Assembly (NCBI GenBank): GCA_017656335.1
Contig: JACDOA010000001.1
Coordinates: forward strand, 1 to 64,000
DNA from: Thermosipho sp. (in: thermotogales)
Lineage (GTDB): Bacteria; Thermotogota; Thermotogae; Thermotogales; Fervidobacteriaceae
DNA: 64,000 nucleotides
Direction: 5' to 3'
Below the pieces are notes generated by a model. That model had not been told where the DNA came from, did no database searches, and saw only the letters and a program-made list of their open reading frames with translations. Positions 51,666 to 62,795 of the stretch are shown piece after piece; position 1 is the first letter of the stretch; the number at the start of each line of letters is the position of its first letter. Position numbers and translations under genes: made by a program.

Positions 51666-52484
51666 TTACACCTCCGATGACTTAGAAAAAATTGTTTTAT
51701 ATCTTTGATAAAAATCTGGGTCATTCACATTTTTAAATTCACCAATTATAATTTTATTTTTTAAATCCTCTGAACTCATCTGTTGAGCTTTTTCCTTAAA
51801 AACAGTATTCTTTTTAAAAAATTCTAAAATATCCCATGAATTTTTCATACCATTATATCTTCCATAATATGTGTGGCAATTCGTAAGAACTTCAATCACA
51901 CTAAATCCTCTATGTTGTATACCATTCTTAATAAATTTTACAGTCAATGGATAATGATAAATAGTCGACCTTGCAACATAAGTTGCACCTGCAGATGTTG
52001 CTAGTTTAACCACATCAAATGAATTTTCTATGTTTCCGTAAGGCATTGTACTGGTAATGCTTTCTGTTGGAGTGGTTGGTGAATGTTGACCACCAGTCAT
52101 TCCATAAATCATATTATTGAATAAAATAACAGTTAAATCCATGTTTCGTCTAGCTGCATGAACAAAATGATTTCCACCAATTGCAGTTAAATCACCATCT
52201 CCACCTAAAACAATTACTTTAAAATCAGGCCGCGCTAATTTAACCCCCGTTGCAAATGCAATTGCTCTACCATGCAAAGTATGCATTGTATTAAAATCAA
52301 GGTATCCAGTTGCTCTTGAAGAACATCCTATACCTGAGACTACTGCAACCCTATCTTTTTCAAGCTTTAATTGATCTACTGCATCAATAAATGATTTTAA
52401 TATAATACCATTACCACACCCTGGGCACCAAACTGTTGGCCATCTATCAATTCTCAAGTAACTTAATAATTTATCCCTTCTCAA
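51666..52484 (-). CDS. 2-oxoacid:ferredoxin oxidoreductase beta subunit, TPP-binding (KorB type)
   Basis: WCPGCGNGIILKSF, GIGCSSRATGYLDFNTMHTLHGRAIAFATGVKLA, GGDGDLTAIGGNHFVHAARRN. Confidence 0.92.
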   Translation of the reverse strand: MRRDKLLSYLRIDRWPTVWCPGCGNGIILKSFIDAVDQLKLEKDRVAVVSGIGCSSRATGYLDFNTMHTLHGRAIAFATGVKLARPDFKVIVLGGDGDLTAIGGNHFVHAARRNMDLTVILFNNMIYGMTGGQHSPTTPTESITSTMPYGNIENSFDVVKLATSAGATYVARSTIYHYPLTVKFIKNGIQHRGFSVIEVLTNCHTYYGRYNGMKNSWDILEFFKKNTVFKEKAQQMSSEDLKNKIIIGEFKNVNDPDFYQRYKTIFSKSSEV

Positions 52485-52983
52485 TCAATCCACCTCCAAT
52501 TAATTTTGTTTCAACATTAGTAACTTTAAACAAAAAATCCGTTAAAGGATCTGGATAATCTTGTAAATAAACAACCTTTTTTATTCCAGCATTTATTATT
52601 AATCTTGCGCAAACTGAGCATGGTTTATGAGTAACATATATTGTAGAACCATCAGTAGAAATACCAAACCTTGCTGCTTGCATCAAGGCATTTTGTTCAG
52701 CATGTAAAGCATAACAAATTTCTTGATTTTTTCCCGATTCGATATTCAAATCATCTCTAATACATCCTATAGAATCGCAATGTGGAAAATTCGAGGGAGG
52801 TTGATTATAACCAGTAGCTAAAATTCTTTTATCTTTAACAATAACTGCACCAACTTTTCTATGAAAACAAGTTGATCTTGAAGCAATTAATAATGCTATT
52901 TTCGCAAAGTATTCATCCCATGTTTCTCTATTATCTTCATGAAAATTAATATTTAAATTTTCTAAATATGCTTTAAGGTTCAT
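52471..52983 (-). CDS. dCMP/cytidine deaminase-like zinc enzyme
   Basis: YALHAEQNALMQAARFG and THKPCSVCARLIINAG deaminase motifs; ATG at 52983 with aggtgat RBS. Confidence 0.88.
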   Translation of the reverse strand: MNLKAYLENLNINFHEDNRETWDEYFAKIALLIASRSTCFHRKVGAVIVKDKRILATGYNQPPSNFPHCDSIGCIRDDLNIESGKNQEICYALHAEQNALMQAARFGISTDGSTIYVTHKPCSVCARLIINAGIKKVVYLQDYPDPLTDFLFKVTNVETKLIGGGLIEKG

Positions 52984-53122
52984 AATATCACCTCTTATTG
53001 TCTTCAATTTGAATTTTAATATATATTTAAATAAATGCAAATCATCTTATTTTTAGTTTACCACAATAAAAGAAGTTTTAGAGAAAAAAAAGCAAAAATA
53101 CACTTTTATTCTTAATATGTTA

Positions 53123-53131
53123 TGATAAAAT
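53123..53131 (+). promoter_or_regulatory. Extended -10 (TGATAAAAT) for ahcY
   Basis: tgataaaat 23-31 nt upstream of ATG. Confidence 0.45.
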
Positions 53132-53153
53132 TATAATAAAAAGGAGGTATAAA

Positions 53154-54356
53154 ATGAAAAGTGGAAAAAACAAAATAGAATGGGTTTCAAATTTTATGCC
53201 ATTGCTCAATTTTTTATCACAAAAATACAAAAATGCTTTAAAAAATTTTAAGGTTGGGATGTCAATTCATCTTGAAGCCAAAACCGCTTATTTGGCCATA
53301 ACTTTAAAAAAATTAGGGGCTGATGTTATTTTAACCGGCTGTAACCCTCTTTCTACTCAAGATGATGTTGCAGAAGCTCTAAAGGATTATGGTATTAAAG
53401 TTTATGCAAAAAGAACTCATAACGAAAGAGAATATTTCTCATTTTTGAATAAGGTTCTTGATCACAAACCAGACTTAATTTTGGATGATGGTGCTGATCT
53501 TACCGTTTTAGCCCATACCGGAAGGCAAGATGCAATTGAAAATCTTAAAGGGGTTTCAGAAGAAACTACTACCGGTGTAAGAAGAATGAAAAATTTAGAA
53601 AGAAAGGGAATCTTAAAGGTTCCAGTAATTGCCGTTAACAATGCAAAAATGAAACATATGTTTGATAACAGATATGGAACTGGTCAATCTACTTGGGATT
53701 CAATTATGAGAAACACAAATTTGTTAATTGCAGGTAAAAACGTCGTTGTTGCCGGATATGGCTGGTGTGGTAGAGGAATTGCACTTCGAGCAAAAGGATT
53801 AGGTGCAAATGTTATTGTAACAGAAGTTGATCCCATAAAAGCATTAGAAGCATATATGGATGGTTTTAAAGTAATGAAAATGAGTAAAGCTTCTAAGATT
53901 GCAGATATCTTAGTTTCTTCAACTGGTTCGAAAAACATTATTACTTTAAAAGATATTCTAAATATGAAAGATGGTGTTGTTCTTGCAAATGCTGGACATT
54001 TCAACGTAGAAATTCCCATTGATGAAATTGAAAAACATTCTACTAAAAAGTTCGAAATAAGAAAAAATATAACCTGTTATGTTATAAACAATAAAAAAAT
54101 TTTTATTATTGCAGAGGGAAGGCTTGTTAATCTAGCAGCAGCAGATGGACATCCCATTGAAATAATGGATATTTCTTTTGCTCTTCAAGTTTTATCTTTA
54201 ATTTATCTTTCTAAAAATTATTCCAAATTGAAAAACATGGTATATGATTATCCTGAATTACTTGATTATAAGGTGGCAGAGTTAAAATTAAAATCTCTTG
54301 GAATAAAAATCGATAAATTAACATCTGATCAAAAGGAATATTTGAAAGGATTTTGA
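53154..54356 (+). CDS. ahcY: Adenosylhomocysteinase
   Basis: SIHLEAKTAYLAITLKKLGADV, EETTTGVRRM, VAGYGWCGRGIALRAKGLGANVIVTEVDP, NAGHFNVEI. Confidence 0.95.
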   Translation: MKSGKNKIEWVSNFMPLLNFLSQKYKNALKNFKVGMSIHLEAKTAYLAITLKKLGADVILTGCNPLSTQDDVAEALKDYGIKVYAKRTHNEREYFSFLNKVLDHKPDLILDDGADLTVLAHTGRQDAIENLKGVSEETTTGVRRMKNLERKGILKVPVIAVNNAKMKHMFDNRYGTGQSTWDSIMRNTNLLIAGKNVVVAGYGWCGRGIALRAKGLGANVIVTEVDPIKALEAYMDGFKVMKMSKASKIADILVSSTGSKNIITLKDILNMKDGVVLANAGHFNVEIPIDEIEKHSTKKFEIRKNITCYVINNKKIFIIAEGRLVNLAAADGHPIEIMDISFALQVLSLIYLSKNYSKLKNMVYDYPELLDYKVAELKLKSLGIKIDKLTSDQKEYLKGF

Positions 54357-54360
54357 AATT

Positions 54361-55761
54361 ATGGAAAAAATGATAATTTTAAAAAGTGCTAAAAACGATA
54401 ATCTTCATTGCGCTATTGTTGAAAACAATAAACTTGTAGAAATGTTTTCTGACGAAGTCGAAAAGCTTACCGGTAATATTTATTTAGGAAGAGTTGATAG
54501 AGTTGTAAATGCTTTAGATGCTGTTTTTGTAAATATTGGTGAAAGTAAAAATGGATTTTTACGAAAAAAAGACATCCCTCAAAAATTTTTAGAATCATTG
54601 AATTACGATGTATTTAAACCTAAAGCTAAAATTTTAGTACAAGTTAAAAAGGACCCAGTTGGAAACAAAGGCCCCCAATTAACCACGAATATTAGTTTGG
54701 CAGGACGGTTTCTTGTAATTTTCCCTTTTGCTGATGTTACTGGTGTTTCAAAGAAAATAGAAAGTTCTAGCGAAAAAGAAAGATTATATAAAATTGCTTC
54801 TCAAATTTCACAAGAATTCAATGCCGGAGTTGTTATGAGAACAGCAGCCGAAGGAGTAGATGAAAATTATCTTTTTGAAGAGATTAAAGAATTAATAGAA
54901 AAGTGGAATTTGATTTATAATAAATTTAAACGTGGAAAAAAACCTAAATTGTTGCACCAAGAAGAAAGTTCAATAGATTATATTTTAAGAGAAAAATTAA
55001 CAAAAGATGTATCATTAATTGTTACTAATAATACTGGTCATGTTAAGTATATTAGTAAGTATTTCAAAAACTTTTCTAAAAAACCCAAAATAGAAATTAT
55101 AGATTCAGATCCATTTGAGTATAAAAACATTTATAATATGTATAAAGAATTATTTAGAAGAAAAATTAGCTTACCTTCAGGCGGGGAAATAATTATTGAT
55201 AAAACTGAGGCTTTGACTGTAATTGATGTAAATTCCAAGCATTTGACTTCTACTCAGAACCAGCAAGAAACAGCTTTAATTACTAACTTAGAAGCAGTTG
55301 AGGAAATTTTTAGACAACTAAGATTAAGAAATATTGGAGGAATTATTATCATTGATTTTATAGACATGAACGATGAAACTGATAAACAAAAAGTTCTTGA
55401 CAATGTAAAAGAAGAAACCAAAAAAGATAAGAGTAAAATAGAAATTTTTGGGTTTACTAGACTTGGACTTTTAGAATTATCAAGAAAAAGAACAGTAAAA
55501 TCATTCTTTGATATATCAACAACTAGATGTCCAGTGTGTAATGGCACAGGTTTAATTTTATCTCCCAAAACACTTATTAAAGATATTTATAATGAATTAA
55601 ACAATAAACCAACTGAAGCAAAAGAAGTAATAATTAAAGTTCATCCCAGCCTTAAAGGATTAATCAAAAAAGATGAAATAAAAAAATTATATAACGTTGA
55701 AGTTCACATACATTATACTTATCACGATCCAAAAACATTTGAAATTTCTTGGAAAATATAA
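54361..55761 (+). CDS. Ribonuclease E/G family protein
   Basis: GNIYLGRVDRVVNALDAVFVNIG S1-like start; LTVIDVNS; GGIIIIDFIDM; zinc-link CPVCNGTG. Confidence 0.93.
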   Translation: MEKMIILKSAKNDNLHCAIVENNKLVEMFSDEVEKLTGNIYLGRVDRVVNALDAVFVNIGESKNGFLRKKDIPQKFLESLNYDVFKPKAKILVQVKKDPVGNKGPQLTTNISLAGRFLVIFPFADVTGVSKKIESSSEKERLYKIASQISQEFNAGVVMRTAAEGVDENYLFEEIKELIEKWNLIYNKFKRGKKPKLLHQEESSIDYILREKLTKDVSLIVTNNTGHVKYISKYFKNFSKKPKIEIIDSDPFEYKNIYNMYKELFRRKISLPSGGEIIIDKTEALTVIDVNSKHLTSTQNQQETALITNLEAVEEIFRQLRLRNIGGIIIIDFIDMNDETDKQKVLDNVKEETKKDKSKIEIFGFTRLGLLELSRKRTVKSFFDISTTRCPVCNGTGLILSPKTLIKDIYNELNNKPTEAKEVIIKVHPSLKGLIKKDEIKKLYNVEVHIHYTYHDPKTFEISWKI

Positions 55762-55776
55762 CAGGGAGGAATTTAC

Positions 55777-57453
55777 ATGAAAAAATTAGAATTAATATTT
55801 AAAAAAACTAATGAAAAAATCGTAATTAATTATGGAGAAAATTTACTTAAAATTGTTGATCAATTTTCTAAATATTACGCTTCTCCTATAGTAGCAGCGA
55901 AGATTAACAATACGATTATAGAATTATTTCGACCTATTGAGCGTTCGGGAATCATTGAATTTTTAGATATAAATTCAACTGATGGCTTTAGGATATATCA
56001 ACGTGGTTTATTATTTGTTCTTAAAATTACACTAAAAAAACTATTTCCCAATTATTGTTTGAAAGTTTCTCACAGTATTGGAAAAGCAATTTATTGCGAA
56101 TTAAAAAATAATGATTCTAAATTATCATTATCAAACGAAGACATTATAAAAATCAAAACTGAAATGAATAAAATAATCAAAGAAAATTTACCTTTCAAAA
56201 AACATGAATTTTTAAAGACTGAAGCAATTGAACTTTTTAAAAAATTTGGATACTACGATAAAGTCAATCTTTTAAAATATAGAAAGAAAAAAACTGTTAA
56301 AGTTTATCAATTAGGCGAATATTATGATTACTTTTATGGATACATGCCACCTAGTACAGGAACTCTTAAATTTTTTGATTTAAAAAAATATTCTGAAGGT
56401 TTTGTTTTGGTATTACCTGAATTTAAAAATAAAAAACCTATATTAGAATTTAAACCTTTACCTAAACTATCCGCTGTATTTTTAGAGTATCAAAAATGGC
56501 TTGAAATAATGAATATTGACAGTGTTGGTGATCTTAATGATTTAATAGCAAAAGGTGAAAGAAATGTAACTGATTTAATTATTATTTCTGAAGCATTACA
56601 TGAAAAACGGATTGCTTTTATAGCTGAAGAAATTAAAAAACGGAAAAATGTTAGACTTATTTTAATTGCTGGACCATCTTCTAGTGGCAAAACTACTTTT
56701 TCAAAACGTTTAATGGTTCAGCTTAGAGCAAGTGGATTAAGACCTATAACAATATCATTAGATGATTACTTTGTTGACAGAGAAAAAACTCCTAAAAATG
56801 AAAAAGGAGAATACGATTTTGAAGCTTTAGAAGCTATTGATATTGAATTATTCAACAAAACTCTTCTTGAACTTTTCAATGGTAAAGAAGTTGAAATTCC
56901 AAAGTTTGATTTTACTATAGGAAAAAGAAAATCAAAAGGAACTTTATTAAAAATTGATAAAGATCAACCAATAATAGTTGAAGGTATTCACGGTTTAAAT
57001 CCAAAGCTGACAACTTTGATTCCAGAAGAATTAAAATTTAAAATTTATGCTAGTGCACTTACACAAATAAATTTAGATAATACTAACAGGATTCATACAA
57101 CAGACACAAGATTACTTAGAAGAATAGTTAGAGATAGTAAGTTTAGAAATCATAATGCATATCAAACACTTAAAATGTGGCCCAATGTCAGATTTGGTGA
57201 AGAAAAAAATATTTTCCCCTATCAAGAAAACGCCGATATTATGTTTAATAGTGCTTTGGTTTACGAAATCCCTGTTCTTAAAATTTTTGCTGAACAACTT
57301 TTAATAACTGTTCCAGATAATACTCCTGAAACATCCGAGGCCACAAGACTACTTAAAATACTTGATTATTTTTTACCAATAACAAATTTAGAAGATATTC
57401 CTAGAACTTCAATAATCAGAGAATTTATCGGAAGGAGTGTGTTTAAATATTGA
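55777..57453 (+). CDS. Uridine kinase-like protein with N-terminal TGS/ThrRS-like region
   Basis: N-terminal TGS-like and HSIGKAIYCEL region; P-loop LIAGPSSSGKTTFSKRL, LDDYFVDREKTP, IVEGIHGLNP. Confidence 0.88.
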   Translation: MKKLELIFKKTNEKIVINYGENLLKIVDQFSKYYASPIVAAKINNTIIELFRPIERSGIIEFLDINSTDGFRIYQRGLLFVLKITLKKLFPNYCLKVSHSIGKAIYCELKNNDSKLSLSNEDIIKIKTEMNKIIKENLPFKKHEFLKTEAIELFKKFGYYDKVNLLKYRKKKTVKVYQLGEYYDYFYGYMPPSTGTLKFFDLKKYSEGFVLVLPEFKNKKPILEFKPLPKLSAVFLEYQKWLEIMNIDSVGDLNDLIAKGERNVTDLIIISEALHEKRIAFIAEEIKKRKNVRLILIAGPSSSGKTTFSKRLMVQLRASGLRPITISLDDYFVDREKTPKNEKGEYDFEALEAIDIELFNKTLLELFNGKEVEIPKFDFTIGKRKSKGTLLKIDKDQPIIVEGIHGLNPKLTTLIPEELKFKIYASALTQINLDNTNRIHTTDTRLLRRIVRDSKFRNHNAYQTLKMWPNVRFGEEKNIFPYQENADIMFNSALVYEIPVLKIFAEQLLITVPDNTPETSEATRLLKILDYFLPITNLEDIPRTSIIREFIGRSVFKY

Positions 57454-58355
57454 TTATTAAAAAGTTTTTACTTTTAATTTTATTAATACCTTTCTCTTTA
57501 TTTTCATTCAATATTATCATTGATGATATAACAATCAACTCTTCTGAAGTGAATTTTTTAACTGTTGAGAAAATTTTAGACACATATTCTTCTTATCTAA
57601 ATGATGATGAAAAAATTACAATTGGTTCCATAGGTTCTTTTGATTATATAGAATGGCATAATAAACTTATCGCATTTTCTAATGAAATTGTTGTTCTTAA
57701 CAATGACGCTAAAAAAAATATTTCAATTGAAGATGTCTTGGATTTTTTTGATATTAAATATTTTAAAGATGAAAAGGAAAATTATTTTTTAGCAACAATG
57801 ATAATCAATGATCTACAAGACTTTGGTACTTATTTTCAAATTGATTATTTAGGTAAAAATTCAATTTTTACATTAATTGAAAACGGAAACTTTTATTTGA
57901 TTTCTTCAAAATATGTATATTTTGATAAACTGTATTCTCCAAATGAAATTATCCTTTCAAAGAAAATTTCCAATACAAATGATATTGTAGTTAATGAACT
58001 ACATAAAAAAATTATTATTCAACTTATTCAAACATATAAAATAACAAACATTAAATTTTTTTCATTTGAAGAAAAAGTTTCAGAATATGACTCAAATACA
58101 TTTATAGTAGTGTTTAAAAATTCAAATTCCAATTTAATTTTTATCAGAAATTATTCTCCAGATTTTAATGGAAACGATTGGCAGAGATTTTCAATATCAA
58201 ATGATATTGCAAAAAAAATCAGTTCAACTTATAACTTTAAAATCTATTACATACCATTTATTCAATTGCCATTAGATGCTCCAGGAATAGTTATATTTAC
58301 TTCTTTTGAAAATTGGGAAAAAATTAAAAATTTCCTAGAAGGTGAAATTAAATGA
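57450..58355 (+). CDS. Hypothetical exported protein
   Basis: Complete ORF overlapping neighbours by 4 nt at each end, signal peptide. Confidence 0.65.
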   Translation: MIIKKFLLLILLIPFSLFSFNIIIDDITINSSEVNFLTVEKILDTYSSYLNDDEKITIGSIGSFDYIEWHNKLIAFSNEIVVLNNDAKKNISIEDVLDFFDIKYFKDEKENYFLATMIINDLQDFGTYFQIDYLGKNSIFTLIENGNFYLISSKYVYFDKLYSPNEIILSKKISNTNDIVVNELHKKIIIQLIQTYKITNIKFFSFEEKVSEYDSNTFIVVFKNSNSNLIFIRNYSPDFNGNDWQRFSISNDIAKKISSTYNFKIYYIPFIQLPLDAPGIVIFTSFENWEKIKNFLEGEIK

Positions 58356-58774
58356 AAAAATTTCTAATCCTTTTGTTTATTTTAATAAATCTGGTAATAT
58401 TCAGCCAGAAAATTGCATTAGTTGAAAATAATGATATAATTTTCAAGGAAATAAAAATCGAAGAATTGTCAGTTGATAATTTATTTGAAGTTTTAAGTTC
58501 ATATAAAAATTCTTTAGTACCACAGAACATTTTGAATGCATATTATTTTGTTGATACAGCTCTTATTTTAGATTTTAATTCTTCACTCATACAAAATTTT
58601 ACTGTAGAAGAAGAATTTTTGTTTTTATTACAAGTTTTATATACTTTGTTTGAAAACATCCAAGGTATTGACAGAATATATATTTTGGAGGATGGAAAAC
58701 AAACAAACCTTTTAGTTAAATACGTAAATATTTATTTTTCATTTCCAAAGGAATTATATAAAATTCCAAATTAG
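58352..58774 (+). CDS. Hypothetical exported protein, GerM/sporulation-type domain possible
   Basis: Signal peptide; coupled ATGA overlap with upstream gene. Confidence 0.6.
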   Translation: MKKFLILLFILINLVIFSQKIALVENNDIIFKEIKIEELSVDNLFEVLSSYKNSLVPQNILNAYYFVDTALILDFNSSLIQNFTVEEEFLFLLQVLYTLFENIQGIDRIYILEDGKQTNLLVKYVNIYFSFPKELYKIPN

Positions 58775-58785
58775 GGGGGAAGTTT

Positions 58786-59073
58786 ATGGCAGAGAAATTT
58801 AACTTACAAGATAGGTTTTTAAATATTCTCAGGACAAATAAAATTCCTGTAAAGGTATATCTAGTTAATGGTTTTCAAACCAAAGGTATAATTCGTTCAT
58901 TTGACAGTTTTACAATGCTACTTGAAAATGGCAATCAACAAAATCTTATTTATAAACATGCTATTAGTACTATTATGCCTGAAAGCTTTGTAAAATTAAT
59001 AAAAACTCAAACGGAAGAAAAGGAAAATAATGAAAATAATGAATTTAAAAATTCAAATGAAAATGAAACTTAG
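58786..59073 (+). CDS. hfq: RNA chaperone Hfq
   Basis: [60 protein letters not shown]. Confidence 0.96.
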   Translation: MAEKFNLQDRFLNILRTNKIPVKVYLVNGFQTKGIIRSFDSFTMLLENGNQQNLIYKHAISTIMPESFVKLIKTQTEEKENNENNEFKNSNENET

Positions 59074-60295
59074 ATGTTTACTTTTAAGCATTTCTGGCCC
59101 ATCAAATAAATTTTTAGAAACTTTCGATGAATTAGAACAATTATGTAAAACTCTAAATTTTGAAATTGTTGATAGAATCTTTCAAAAAAAACTTAAACCT
59201 GATCCAAAGTTCTATTTAGGGAAAGGTAAATTAGAAAAAATTAAAACTCTTATAAAAAATGTTTCAATAGATTGCGTAGTTTTTAACGATAATTTGAATC
59301 CAATTCAAAGAAAAAACATTGAAAATTTTTTAGATATAAAAGTTTTTGATCGTACAGAAATTATTCTAGAAATTTTCTCAAAACATGCTCATACAAATGA
59401 AGGAAAATTACAGGTTGAAATTGCAAAATTAAATTACATGCTACCTAACATTCAAGGGAAAGGAAAGGAATTATCCAGGCTTGGTGGAGGTACTGGAACT
59501 AGAGGTCCTGGAGAAAAGGAATTGGAATATTCTAAAAGATATATCAAAAACAGGATTAAAATTTTGAAAAATAACTTGAAAAAGTTAGAAAATGAAAGAC
59601 AAATTAATAGAAAAAAGAGAATAAAAAGCAAAATAACAAAAATTTCAATTGTAGGTTATACTAACGCTGGCAAAACAACATTGCTTTCCATTTTAACAAA
59701 GGAAAAATTAAAATCAAAAAATGAAATGTTTACAACACTAACAACTCTATCTAGAAAAGTCAAATTACCTTCTGGAAGAAGTGTTATTTTCAGTGATACG
59801 GTTGGATTTATAAGAAATTTGCATCCTATGATTATCGAAGCATTTCATTCAACTTTAGAGGAAATTAAATTTTCAGATATTATTTTGATTTTAAATGATG
59901 CTTCAGATTTTGAATTTGAAAAAAAATTAAACACCGTATTTAAAACTCTAGAATCTTTAAAAGTATATGATAAGCCTTATTTACTAGTTTTTAATAAAAT
60001 TGATTTAATTCCTTTTGAACACTTGGATTACCTAAAAAAGAGGTTTTCAAATTCTGCATTTATTTCTAGTACAAAAAATATAAATATTGATAAATTACTC
60101 TTGAAAATTGATAAACTTATTGATAAAATATCAAAACAGAAGATTATTAGACTAAAAAATGTTGATTTTTATATTCTATACAAATATAGAGATTTAATTA
60201 ATTTCAATATTTTAGATGTTCAAGGTGATAATTTTATTGTTAAATTAAATGGTCCAGAAGATTTAATTTCCAAAATAACAAAGGAGGCAAATTGA
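59063..60295 (+). CDS. hflX: GTPase HflX
   Basis: [50 protein letters not shown]; start overlaps hfq and is uncertain (59030-59063). Confidence 0.95.
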   Translation: MKLRCLLLSISGPSNKFLETFDELEQLCKTLNFEIVDRIFQKKLKPDPKFYLGKGKLEKIKTLIKNVSIDCVVFNDNLNPIQRKNIENFLDIKVFDRTEIILEIFSKHAHTNEGKLQVEIAKLNYMLPNIQGKGKELSRLGGGTGTRGPGEKELEYSKRYIKNRIKILKNNLKKLENERQINRKKRIKSKITKISIVGYTNAGKTTLLSILTKEKLKSKNEMFTTLTTLSRKVKLPSGRSVIFSDTVGFIRNLHPMIIEAFHSTLEEIKFSDIILILNDASDFEFEKKLNTVFKTLESLKVYDKPYLLVFNKIDLIPFEHLDYLKKRFSNSAFISSTKNINIDKLLLKIDKLIDKISKQKIIRLKNVDFYILYKYRDLINFNILDVQGDNFIVKLNGPEDLISKITKEAN

Positions 60296-61272
60296 TGAAA
60301 AAATTACTGAATTTATTCTTGATATTCTTTTTACTTATTTTAACTCTTTCAACCTTTTCCAATTTTATTTCCCCTATAGAAGATAGTTATGTTACATCTT
60401 CATTTTTGGAATTCAGAAGTACTGGTGATACACCCCATTTTCATGGAGGGGTTGATTTCAGCACATTTTTAAAAGAGGGAATACCTATTAAAGCTATTTA
60501 TGAGGGTTATTTGGCTCGAATTGAAATTAATGATAAAATTTACGGTAATGTAGTTGTAATCCAACATCCGAATGGCTATAGATCTTTATACGCCCATCTA
60601 AGTCTATTTTCTAGTAAAGTGCAATCTATAATCGATGATTTAGTGAGCGAATTTGGTAATAATAAAATTGTCATTAACTTTCCTGCCGATGAGTTTAAAT
60701 TTTCTCAGGGTGAGGTTATTGGATACAGTGGAAAAACAGGCGAAGCAATTAAACCTCATATTCATATTGAAATAAGAAACTCAAAAGAAAGTATGTTGTT
60801 TGATCCTCTTAACTTTATTAATGCCGAGCCTTTAAATGGCGATTTAGTAATAAAAGAAATAATAATTGATGGTAAAAAATTTGATTTTGTTAACGGTCAA
60901 ACTTATGAATTTCATAATAATTATCCTCAAATTGCTATAAATGCTTTTCTTCAAGTTAACAAAAATATAATAGGATTGAAAGAAATAAAGCTTTATTTTT
61001 CAAATAAATTAGTGTATCATATATTGTTCGATGAGCTACCAATCGAAGAAATGAACAAACCATTTACTGTTTACACAGAAGATTCTATCGCTGCAGGCTA
61101 TATTTACAAAACTTATTATAAGTTATATCCAGAAATTATTGGTTATGCAGTTAAAGAAAATAATTTTCCGAATCTCAATCAAATTCTTGATTTCTTTCCG
61201 GTAACTATTGAATTAATTGATTCTTGGGGAAGAGAAAAAACTTTTAACTTTAATTTAAAAAGGGGTAATTAA
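60295..61272 (+). CDS. M23 family metallopeptidase, exported
   Basis: Signal peptide; HFHGGVDF (HxxxD) and HIHIEIR zinc motifs. Confidence 0.9.
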   Translation: MKKLLNLFLIFFLLILTLSTFSNFISPIEDSYVTSSFLEFRSTGDTPHFHGGVDFSTFLKEGIPIKAIYEGYLARIEINDKIYGNVVVIQHPNGYRSLYAHLSLFSSKVQSIIDDLVSEFGNNKIVINFPADEFKFSQGEVIGYSGKTGEAIKPHIHIEIRNSKESMLFDPLNFINAEPLNGDLVIKEIIIDGKKFDFVNGQTYEFHNNYPQIAINAFLQVNKNIIGLKEIKLYFSNKLVYHILFDELPIEEMNKPFTVYTEDSIAAGYIYKTYYKLYPEIIGYAVKENNFPNLNQILDFFPVTIELIDSWGREKTFNFNLKRGN

Positions 61273-61273
61273 A

Positions 61274-61594
61274 ATGTTTTTTTTCAAAAAGCGTAAAAAA
61301 GATGTTAGCAAAAATCCATTTTATAAAGAAGGAAATTGTCTTGTTATTTATATTAAGTGCGATAAATGTGGAGAAGTTTTTAGAAGTCATTTAAGGAAGG
61401 GTTATGATTTTGTGGTTAATTATGATAACCCTAATGTTCCTTATATGATTGAAAAAATATATGTTGGTTCAAAATGTCCCAACAAAATAGAAGTTAAAGC
61501 TCAATTTACTGGTTCATATAAACCAGTAAGTTTTGAAATACAAGGTGGTAAATTTATCACCAGAGAAGATTTTGAAAAGGAGGGTAAAGGATGA
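61274..61594 (+). CDS. Conserved small protein with CxxC, unknown function
   Basis: [30 protein letters not shown]; overlaps metK by 4 nt. Confidence 0.65.
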   Translation: MFFFKKRKKDVSKNPFYKEGNCLVIYIKCDKCGEVFRSHLRKGYDFVVNYDNPNVPYMIEKIYVGSKCPNKIEVKAQFTGSYKPVSFEIQGGKFITREDFEKEGKG

Positions 61595-62778
61595 AAAAAT
61601 TATTCACAAGTGAAAGTGTCACTGAAGGACATCCTGACAAGGTGGCAGATCAAATCAGTGATGCCATCTTGGACGCGATTTTAGAGCAGGATCCAAAATC
61701 AAGAGTAGCAGTTGAAACATTAGTTACGACAGGTCTAGCTTTTGTATCTGGTGAGGTTACAACACGTGCATATGTAGATGTTCAAGATATTGTTAGAAAA
61801 ACTATTCTTGAAATTGGATATACTCGTGCTAAATTTGGTTTCGATGGAGAATCTTGTTCAGTTATATCCTCAATTCATAGTCAATCCCCTGATATTGCTT
61901 TAGGCGTTGATAATGCCTATGAAGCCAAAGAAGGAGAGTTAAAATCTGAAGATGATATTGAAAAAGTTGGAGCTGGCGATCAGGGAATGATGTTTGGATA
62001 TGCAACAAGTGAAACTGAGGAATATATGCCACTTCCTATTATGTTAGCTCATAAACTTGCTATTAAATTAAGTGAAGTAAGAAAAAACAAAGCTCTTCCA
62101 TTTCTAAGACCTGATGGAAAAACTCAAGTAACTGTTGAATATGATGAAAATAACAACCCTATAAGAGTTGATACTGTTCTTATTTCAACGCAACATGAAC
62201 CAAATGTTACTATTCCAGAAATTAAAGAAGCCTTAATTAAATATGTGATTGACCCAGTTATACCCGAAAATTTAAGAGATGAAAAAATGAAGATTATAGT
62301 TAATCCAACAGGTAGATTTGTACTTGGTGGTCCTTCAGCTGATACTGGACTTACTGGAAGAAAAATTATTGTTGATACTTACGGTGGAGCAATACCACAT
62401 GGCGGTGGCGCCTTTAGTGGTAAAGATCCTACAAAAGTTGATAGATCAGCTCATTATTTTGCTCGTTATGTTGCTAAAAATGTTGTAGCAGCAGGTCTTG
62501 CCGATAAATTTATGATTCAACTCGCATATGCTATTGGAATGGCTAAACCAGTTTCAGTAATGATTAATACTTTTGGTACTGAAAAAGTGGACGAAGAAAA
62601 AATTCAAAAAGCTATATTAGAATTATTTGATTTTAGACCAGGTGCTATAATCAAAAAGCTTAATTTATTAAAACCAATTTATAAGAAAACTGCTGCATAT
62701 GGACATTTTGGTAGAAATGAACCTGAATTTACTTGGGAAAAACTAGATATGGTGGATGAATTGAAAAAAATATTATAA
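61591..62778 (+). CDS. metK: S-adenosylmethionine synthase
   Basis: [56 protein letters not shown]. Confidence 0.98.
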   Translation: MKKLFTSESVTEGHPDKVADQISDAILDAILEQDPKSRVAVETLVTTGLAFVSGEVTTRAYVDVQDIVRKTILEIGYTRAKFGFDGESCSVISSIHSQSPDIALGVDNAYEAKEGELKSEDDIEKVGAGDQGMMFGYATSETEEYMPLPIMLAHKLAIKLSEVRKNKALPFLRPDGKTQVTVEYDENNNPIRVDTVLISTQHEPNVTIPEIKEALIKYVIDPVIPENLRDEKMKIIVNPTGRFVLGGPSADTGLTGRKIIVDTYGGAIPHGGGAFSGKDPTKVDRSAHYFARYVAKNVVAAGLADKFMIQLAYAIGMAKPVSVMINTFGTEKVDEEKIQKAILELFDFRPGAIIKKLNLLKPIYKKTAAYGHFGRNEPEFTWEKLDMVDELKKIL

Positions 62779-62795
62779 GAGGAGGTTGAATAGTT

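Noticed and set aside
55254-55568. 104-aa antisense ORF in the RNase E/G gene
   Set aside because: Shadow ORF, low complexity
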